Origin: CAVQHY01 sp963712465
GTDB taxonomy: Bacteria; Actinomycetota; Thermoleophilia; Gaiellales; Gaiellaceae
Reading direction: 5' to 3'
Assembly: GCA_963712465.1 (NCBI GenBank)
Contig: CAVQHY010000008.1
Coordinates: 186,001-250,000 of the forward strand
Length of the DNA stretch: 64,000 bases
Of this stretch, positions 59,850 to 64,000 are shown piece after piece; positions within the stretch are counted from its first letter, which is position 1, and each line of letters begins with the position of its first letter. The position numbers and the translations under genes are program-made. The notes under the pieces were generated by a model that was not told the origin of the DNA, did no database searches, and saw nothing but the letters and a program-made list of their open reading frames with translations.

Positions 59850-60288
59850 TCACGTTGGGCTCCAGTACCGCGCGCCTGCCGGCGCGATCTCCACGTACAC
59901 GGACGGCCGAGCTTCCTTCGCCGCGTACCTCTCGAACACCGGAGTCGTGAGCTCGCTCGCGTGCACGGCTCGGATCCGCTCGATCGCACTGAGCACTTCC
60001 GGCGGCGCCTGGTCGGGATCATGGGCACGTGCCGTGCCCTCGATCGTCGCCGCACGCAAGTTCTCGAATACCTCGCCCTCGTCGACGAGAACGGCGATCC
60101 TGGGGTCGCGCCGGACACTTCGGACCGTCCCGTTCTCGAGCGTGTCGAGGACGATCCGCTCCCCGTCGAAGTCAAACCAGAACGGTGCGACGTTGGGCCC
60201 GCCGTCCGCCCCGAACGGTGGCGATGCGAACGACGCGTGCACGGTCGAGCAGATCGCGCACGTTCTCTGGGATCCGAGGCGTCGTCAC
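59850..60288 (-). CDS. PPOX-class (pyridoxamine-oxidase-like, F420/FMN) protein, frameshifted
   Basis: A split-barrel flavin/F420 protein. The N-terminal part (GTG 60288, VTTPRIPENVRDLLDRARVV) and the C-terminal part (GADGGPNVAPFWFDFDGERI) lie in different frames. Removing one base at 60213 joins them as RIATVGADGGPN, giving a 145-residue protein of normal family length. GTG overlaps the upstream SDR stop (GTGA). Likely reduces or binds a small cofactor-linked substrate; specific role unknown. Confidence 0.82.
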
Positions 60289-61112
60289 GGTGCGATCGGA
60301 TGCCAGTCGAAGCCGAGCTCGCCGACGAGGTACCGCTCGTAGGCCTCGTCGCCCGTACGGACGACTCCGACCATCCGGTGTGCGTCCTCGCCCACGCGCA
60401 GCCGCAGCGGGCCGGCGTCCTTGCGAAGCTCGGCGACGACCGCGTCGGCAACCTCCGCGGGCGCGAGAGACGTCGGCGACATCCGGGGGTACGCCCTGGC
60501 CGACGCCGCCCGCATCGCCGCGTACGGCCCCTCGGCCTCGAGCCCGCGGGCGGCCTTCATCTTCGGGCCGAAGTCGCTCTCGGTCAGCCCCGGCTGGACG
60601 TCGAGCACGCGGATGCCGAAATGAGCGACCTCGAGGTGGAGCGTCCACGAGAACCCCTCGACCGCGAACTTCGACGTCCGGTAGGCGCCGATCCCCGGGT
60701 ACGGAGCCTCGCCGCCGAACGACGAGACGTTCACGATCGCCCCCGCGCCGCGTGCACGCATTCCCGGGAGGACCGCGCGCGCGAGCCGCCAGGGCCCGAA
60801 GACGTTCGTGTCGTACTGCTCGAGCAGCTCGTCGTCGGCCACCTCCTCGATCGCTCCCTCGAGCCCGTAGCCCGCGTTGTTGACCAGGACGTCAATCCGG
60901 CCGACCGTGGCAACCGCCGCGTCGACGTCCTCCGGCGAGGTGACGTCGAGCGCGACCGTCCGAAGCCCGTCACCTTCGAGATCCTCGACCGACTCACGCC
61001 GTCGCGCACCCGCCCACACCAGAGCTCCCTCCCGCCCGAGCGCGAGCGCGAGCGCACGGCCGATGCCGCTCGAGCAGCCGGTGATCAGACAGCGTGCTCC
61101 CTCCAGTCGCAT
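60285..61112 (-). CDS. SDR-family oxidoreductase
   Basis: A 275-residue classical short-chain dehydrogenase: TGCSSGIG cofactor motif, NNAGYGLEG, catalytic Ser in VNVSSFGG, and Tyr/Lys in GAYRTSKFAVEG. The ARRR after beta-2 suggests NADPH. Longer C-terminal substrate loop than typical. Divergent from the GntR gene with 76 bp between, so that regulator may control it. Confidence 0.9.
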   Translation of the reverse strand: MRLEGARCLITGCSSGIGRALALALGREGALVWAGARRRESVEDLEGDGLRTVALDVTSPEDVDAAVATVGRIDVLVNNAGYGLEGAIEEVADDELLEQYDTNVFGPWRLARAVLPGMRARGAGAIVNVSSFGGEAPYPGIGAYRTSKFAVEGFSWTLHLEVAHFGIRVLDVQPGLTESDFGPKMKAARGLEAEGPYAAMRAASARAYPRMSPTSLAPAEVADAVVAELRKDAGPLRLRVGEDAHRMVGVVRTGDEAYERYLVGELGFDWHPIAP

Positions 61113-61147
61113 CGCGGCGTTCGCCGATCGTCTCCCTCACGATCAAC

Positions 61148-61179
61148 TTGTCTGATAACAGTTAAGTGATAACCATAGG
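61148..61179. promoter_or_regulatory. Candidate GntR operator/promoter patch
   Basis: The 76-bp gap between the divergent SDR and gntR genes contains an AT-rich patch with the direct repeat TGATAAC at 61153-61159 and 61167-61173 (14-bp period) and a TTGTCT box at 61148. It is the natural place for promoters of both genes and an autoregulatory site. No assay-grade motif match is claimed. Confidence 0.4.
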
Positions 61180-61188
61180 TACGAGGCA

Positions 61189-61914
61189 ATGAGCCCGTCA
61201 AGCAAGACGCCACCGATCACCCTGACGCGCGTCCCGCCGCGGCGCAAGCTGACGGCAACGGTGGCCGAGCAGCTGCTCGGAGAGATCCATCATCGCGGGC
61301 TCGAGCCCGGAACCCGCATGCCGTCCGAGCGCGAGCTCATGGACGCACTCGGGGTCGGGCGCTCCACCGTCCGCGAGGCGCTGAACGGCCTGGCGATGCT
61401 CGGTGCGATCGAGATCCGCCACGGCCAGGGGGCGTTCGTCGCAGCCGAGCCCGAGCAGCCGAGCGCCCCGGAGATCACCGCGGCGCTCGCGAAGGGCGTG
61501 ACACGCGACCTCCTCGAGGCGCGCCGGCCGGTCGAGACGGCTATCGCTCGGCTTGCCGCCACGAGGCGCACGGCGGCGGATCTCGCCGAGATCGAGGCGG
61601 TGCTCGCACGTCACGCGCACGCTCTCGCCAGAGGGCGGCCCGCGGCGCGCCCGTCGGTCGAGTTCCACCTCATGCTCGCCGAGGCGGCCCACAACGAGGT
61701 GCTTGCCGGGTTCGTGGCGTCGTTTGCCAAGCTGCTTGCCGAGCGTGGCCCGGAGCTCGAGGACATCGACGGCTACCGCCAGTGGGAGCTCGCGGACCAC
61801 CGCGGCCTCTACGACGCGGTCGCGGCGTCCGACGCGCGCCTCGCGGCCAGGCGGATGCAGGCTCACCTGACCCAGGTCGAGCGCTTCCACGCCCGGCTCG
61901 GCGCCGCCCCGTGA
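61189..61914 (+). CDS. GntR-family (FadR subgroup) transcriptional regulator
   Basis: A 241-residue regulator. Winged helix: LEPGTRMPSERELMDALGVG then RSTVREALNGLAMLGAIEIR. The C-terminal FCD-type helical domain has LLEARRPVETAIARLAA, VEFHLMLAEAAHN and DHRGLYDAV, with the His/Asp residues that usually bind a metal and a carboxylate ligand. Its stop overlaps the start of the threonine-synthase-like gene, suggesting coregulation of that gene. Confidence 0.9.
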   Translation: MSPSSKTPPITLTRVPPRRKLTATVAEQLLGEIHHRGLEPGTRMPSERELMDALGVGRSTVREALNGLAMLGAIEIRHGQGAFVAAEPEQPSAPEITAALAKGVTRDLLEARRPVETAIARLAATRRTAADLAEIEAVLARHAHALARGRPAARPSVEFHLMLAEAAHNEVLAGFVASFAKLLAERGPELEDIDGYRQWELADHRGLYDAVAASDARLAARRMQAHLTQVERFHARLGAAP

Positions 61915-63080
61915 GCGTCGCGGGGCGGGAGGGTTCCGTGACCGTTCCGTGGACGCCCGGGCTCTCGCTCGTCTGCATCGCGTGCGGCGAGCGGGCCGAG
62001 CCGTCGTTTCGCTGGCACGGCTGCGAGTCGTGCGGCGCCCCGCTCGAGACGAGCTACGACGCAGCTTCCCCGCGCGCGCTCGCGCTGGCGGAGGAGCTGC
62101 TCACCGATCTCGGGCGGGCTCCGACGCCGCTCGTGCCGCTTCCGGGCAGCGCCGACACCTGGCTCAAGCTCGAGTACCGGAATCCGACCGCTTCCCACAA
62201 GGATCGCCTGCACGCCATCACCTCCGCCCTCGCCCGACTGGCCGGCGCGCCCGGGGTGGTGACCGTCTCGACGGGAAACCACGGGGTCTCGTGCGCCGCG
62301 CACGCGGCCCGCGACGATCTCGGCTGCGTCGTCCTGTCGACCGGAGAGCTGCCGCCGGTGCTCGAGGCGCAGATCGGAGCCTACGGGGCGATCGTCGGCC
62401 GGCTGGCTCCGGCCGAGTGCGACGCGGTGTTGCTCGAGCTCGTCGCCCGCGGCTGGCACCCGGCCACCGCGACCGACCCGGCGCTCGCAGGCGCCGGGAA
62501 CCCGTTCGGAATGGACGGGTACCGAGCCGTGGCGGACGAGATCCTCGCCGAGCTCGGCCGGGTCCCCGAGGCGGTGGCCGTGCCCGTCGCGAGCGGGGAC
62601 ACGTTCGTCGGAATCCTGCGCGGCTTCGAGGCGCATGCCGCCCGCGGCGGTGGTCCGCTCCCGATCATGCTGGCCTGCCAGCCCGCGGGCGCGGCGTCGC
62701 TGGAGGCCTCGGTCGCCGCAGGCCGCCCGGTCGTGCTCGACCACCCGCACTCGATCGCGCGCTCGACCGCCGATCCGTCCGCCGGCCGACTGTCGATCGC
62801 AGCGCTCGCCTCGTCGGCCCGCGCCGTGGTCGTCCCCGACTCCTCGATCGCCGACTCGACCCGGCGCCTCGCGACCGCCGGGCACTACGTCGAGACGTCG
62901 TCGGCGCTGGCGCTGGCAGGCCTCGAGCGAGCGCGTGCGTCGGGGCTCGTCCCCCGGGACGCCACCGGTGTCGCGATCGTCACCGCGAGTGGCCGCGGCT
63001 GGAGCGAGGACGAGCCGGCGGTCGTCGAGGCGCGACGGACCGCCACGTCACGCTTGGAGCTCCTCGATCTCCTCGCCTAG
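61911..63080 (+). CDS. Threonine synthase-like PLP enzyme
   Basis: A 389-residue fold-type II PLP protein. An N-terminal zinc-ribbon-like set (CIACGE and CESCGA) precedes the PLP domain. The PLP lysine is Lys97 in NPTASHKDRL, where threonine synthase has PTGSFKDR. VSTGNHGVSCAAHA and a VPVASGDTFVGILRG phosphate loop follow. Cotranslated with a FadR-type regulator rather than thr genes, so a catabolic lyase or beta-replacement role is as likely as threonine synthesis. Confidence 0.83.
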   Translation: MSVAGREGSVTVPWTPGLSLVCIACGERAEPSFRWHGCESCGAPLETSYDAASPRALALAEELLTDLGRAPTPLVPLPGSADTWLKLEYRNPTASHKDRLHAITSALARLAGAPGVVTVSTGNHGVSCAAHAARDDLGCVVLSTGELPPVLEAQIGAYGAIVGRLAPAECDAVLLELVARGWHPATATDPALAGAGNPFGMDGYRAVADEILAELGRVPEAVAVPVASGDTFVGILRGFEAHAARGGGPLPIMLACQPAGAASLEASVAAGRPVVLDHPHSIARSTADPSAGRLSIAALASSARAVVVPDSSIADSTRRLATAGHYVETSSALALAGLERARASGLVPRDATGVAIVTASGRGWSEDEPAVVEARRTATSRLELLDLLA

Positions 63081-63472
63081 GGCTCAGCGCGGTACGTGAG
63101 CTCGACGACGTAGCCGTCCGGGTCGGCGACATGCAGGGTGCGCTCGCCCCAGGGCCGGTCGGTCGGAGGGGCCAGGACCTCGACGCCCCGGGTCGCGAGT
63201 CGCTCGTGCTCGGCATCGACGTCGTCGCAGAAGAAGGCGACCTCTCCCTGCGGCCACGACGCCGCACCGGCCGGGGCGGCCCGCCCGATCAGCTCGGGCA
63301 GGGCAGCCCGAGCGTAGAGCGCGAACTTGGCCCCCTCGGTCGCGAACTCGGCGTACGTCTCGTTCGCGAAGCGAAACGGCAGGCCGATCGTGTCACGGTA
63401 GAAGCGAATCGAGGCGTCGAGGTCGGAGACGAAGAGGATCGCGTAGCCGAGCCGCACGGGGCCGCCGCTCAC
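63077..63472 (-). CDS. VOC (glyoxalase/bleomycin-resistance/dioxygenase) family protein
   Basis: A 131-residue VOC protein: LGYAILFVSDLDASIRFYRD at the N-terminus and TLHVADPDGYVVELTYR at the C-terminus, with the metal-type Glu near the end. The usual first His is replaced in YAILFV, so metal binding is uncertain. GTG start overlaps the nucS stop (GTGA). Convergent four-base overlap with the threonine-synthase-like gene. Confidence 0.82.
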   Translation of the reverse strand: MSGGPVRLGYAILFVSDLDASIRFYRDTIGLPFRFANETYAEFATEGAKFALYARAALPELIGRAAPAGAASWPQGEVAFFCDDVDAEHERLATRGVEVLAPPTDRPWGERTLHVADPDGYVVELTYRAEP

Positions 63473-64000
63473 GGGAGAAACAGCGTGAGCTCGGGCTCTC
63501 GCTCGCCGCGAAGCGCCTCGAGATCGACCTCGACGCAGCGAATCCCCCGCGTCTCGGCCAGCGTCACCGCCTGCGGACGGAACCGCTGGGCGGCGAGCAC
63601 GCCGCGACAGCCGTTCCGGGCAGGGTCGGCATGGATCCGCTCGAGGTAGCGGGCGAGCTGCTCGACCGCCTCGATCGTCGCGACCCGCTTGATCTCGACG
63701 GCGACCCACTCGCCGTCGTCGTCGCGGCACATCAGGTCGACCGGCCCGATGTCGGTCGGCCACTCGCGGCGCACGAGCCTGAGCTCCTCGCCGAGGGCGC
63801 CCGGCCGGGCGGCGAGCTCGACCTGGAGGTCTCGCTCGACCCCGTCCTTCTCGAGCCCGGCGGCCTCGCCCATATCATGCGTGACGTCGCTCAGCACCTC
63901 GACGACGCGGATCTCCAGGCGGTCCTCGGTCTTCCCCGCACGCTTGCGAACGACCAGGCGCTCGAGCGGCTCGCCCTCCTCCTCGACCGTCGTCGGCGGG
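63469..64000 (-). CDS. nucS: Mismatch-specific endonuclease NucS (5' end beyond window)
   Basis: The C-terminal 176 residues of the archaeal/actinobacterial NucS (EndoMS) that cuts DNA at mismatches and replaces MutSL repair. The nuclease core is intact: LVRREWPTDIGPVDLMCRD (catalytic Asp), VAVEIKRVATIEAVEQLARY (Glu and Lys) and GIRCVEVDLEALRGE. The N-terminal dimerisation and DNA-binding domain lies outside the window. The C-terminus ends ELTLFLP, where a clamp-binding tail would sit. Confidence 0.92.
   Translation of the reverse strand, partial: PPTTVEEEGEPLERLVVRKRAGKTEDRLEIRVVEVLSDVTHDMGEAAGLEKDGVERDLQVELAARPGALGEELRLVRREWPTDIGPVDLMCRDDDGEWVAVEIKRVATIEAVEQLARYLERIHADPARNGCRGVLAAQRFRPQAVTLAETRGIRCVEVDLEALRGEREPELTLFLP

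Overview
The window is about 70% G+C, dense with codirectional overlapping genes, and uses many GTG starts. It carries four luciferase-like (LLM, F420-type) oxidoreductases and a NucS mismatch endonuclease. This points to an actinobacterium; an uncultured Thermoleophilia/Gaiellales-type genome is my guess from gene style, not something the sequence proves. No tRNA, rRNA, CRISPR array or transposase gene was seen.

Layout. 1-12.6 kb is a housekeeping and signalling stretch: partial nagA, a NarL-type response regulator with its histidine kinase, a REC-GGDEF diguanylate cyclase, an LLM enzyme plus cupin, UspA, SRPBCC, a flippase-like membrane protein, a VKOR/DsbA-type thiol-oxidation pair, a metal-site-less M48 relative, and a MarR regulator divergent from a three-gene ABC-2 exporter. 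12.6-24.3 kb holds tryptophan 2,3-dioxygenase, divergent from a complete branched-chain amino-acid-type transporter (SBP-livHMGF) and a class V aminotransferase; then a LysR regulator and an operon of aldo/keto reductase, ornithine-cyclodeaminase-like and threonine-dehydratase-like enzymes. 24.5-33.4 kb is one minus-strand operon: LLM enzyme, second SBP-livGFHM set, two tandem ketopantoate-reductase-like genes and a metal-less M24 (creatinase-fold) protein.

33.8-49.3 kb is a long minus-strand catabolic block: coxM-coxS-coxL-coxG-like molybdenum hydroxylase, two LLM enzymes, SIMPL, M20 hydrolase, PrxQ-like peroxiredoxin, FAH-family hydrolase, M24 peptidase, RidA, a small basic protein, flavin reductase, an FAD dehydrogenase and an ADP-ribosylglycohydrolase. 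49.3-51.8 kb has a PLP decarboxylase and a primary-type sigma factor on the plus strand. 51.8-59.8 kb is a minus-strand polyamine-type ABC transporter (SBP, two permeases, ATPase) joined to an SDR, a creatininase-family amidohydrolase and two M24 proteins. 59.8-64 kb has a PPOX-type protein, an SDR, a GntR regulator overlapping a threonine-synthase-like gene, a VOC protein and partial nucS.

Taken together the window looks like a scavenging locus for nitrogen-containing organic compounds: three importers, each coupled to PLP, flavin/F420, molybdenum or hydrolytic enzymes. Cross-cutting oddities are a G-rich (mRNA-sense) intergenic repeat at minus-strand gene junctions, a 35-bp palindromic element in two places, hairpins directly after both liv substrate-binding genes, and three genes each broken by one extra base.
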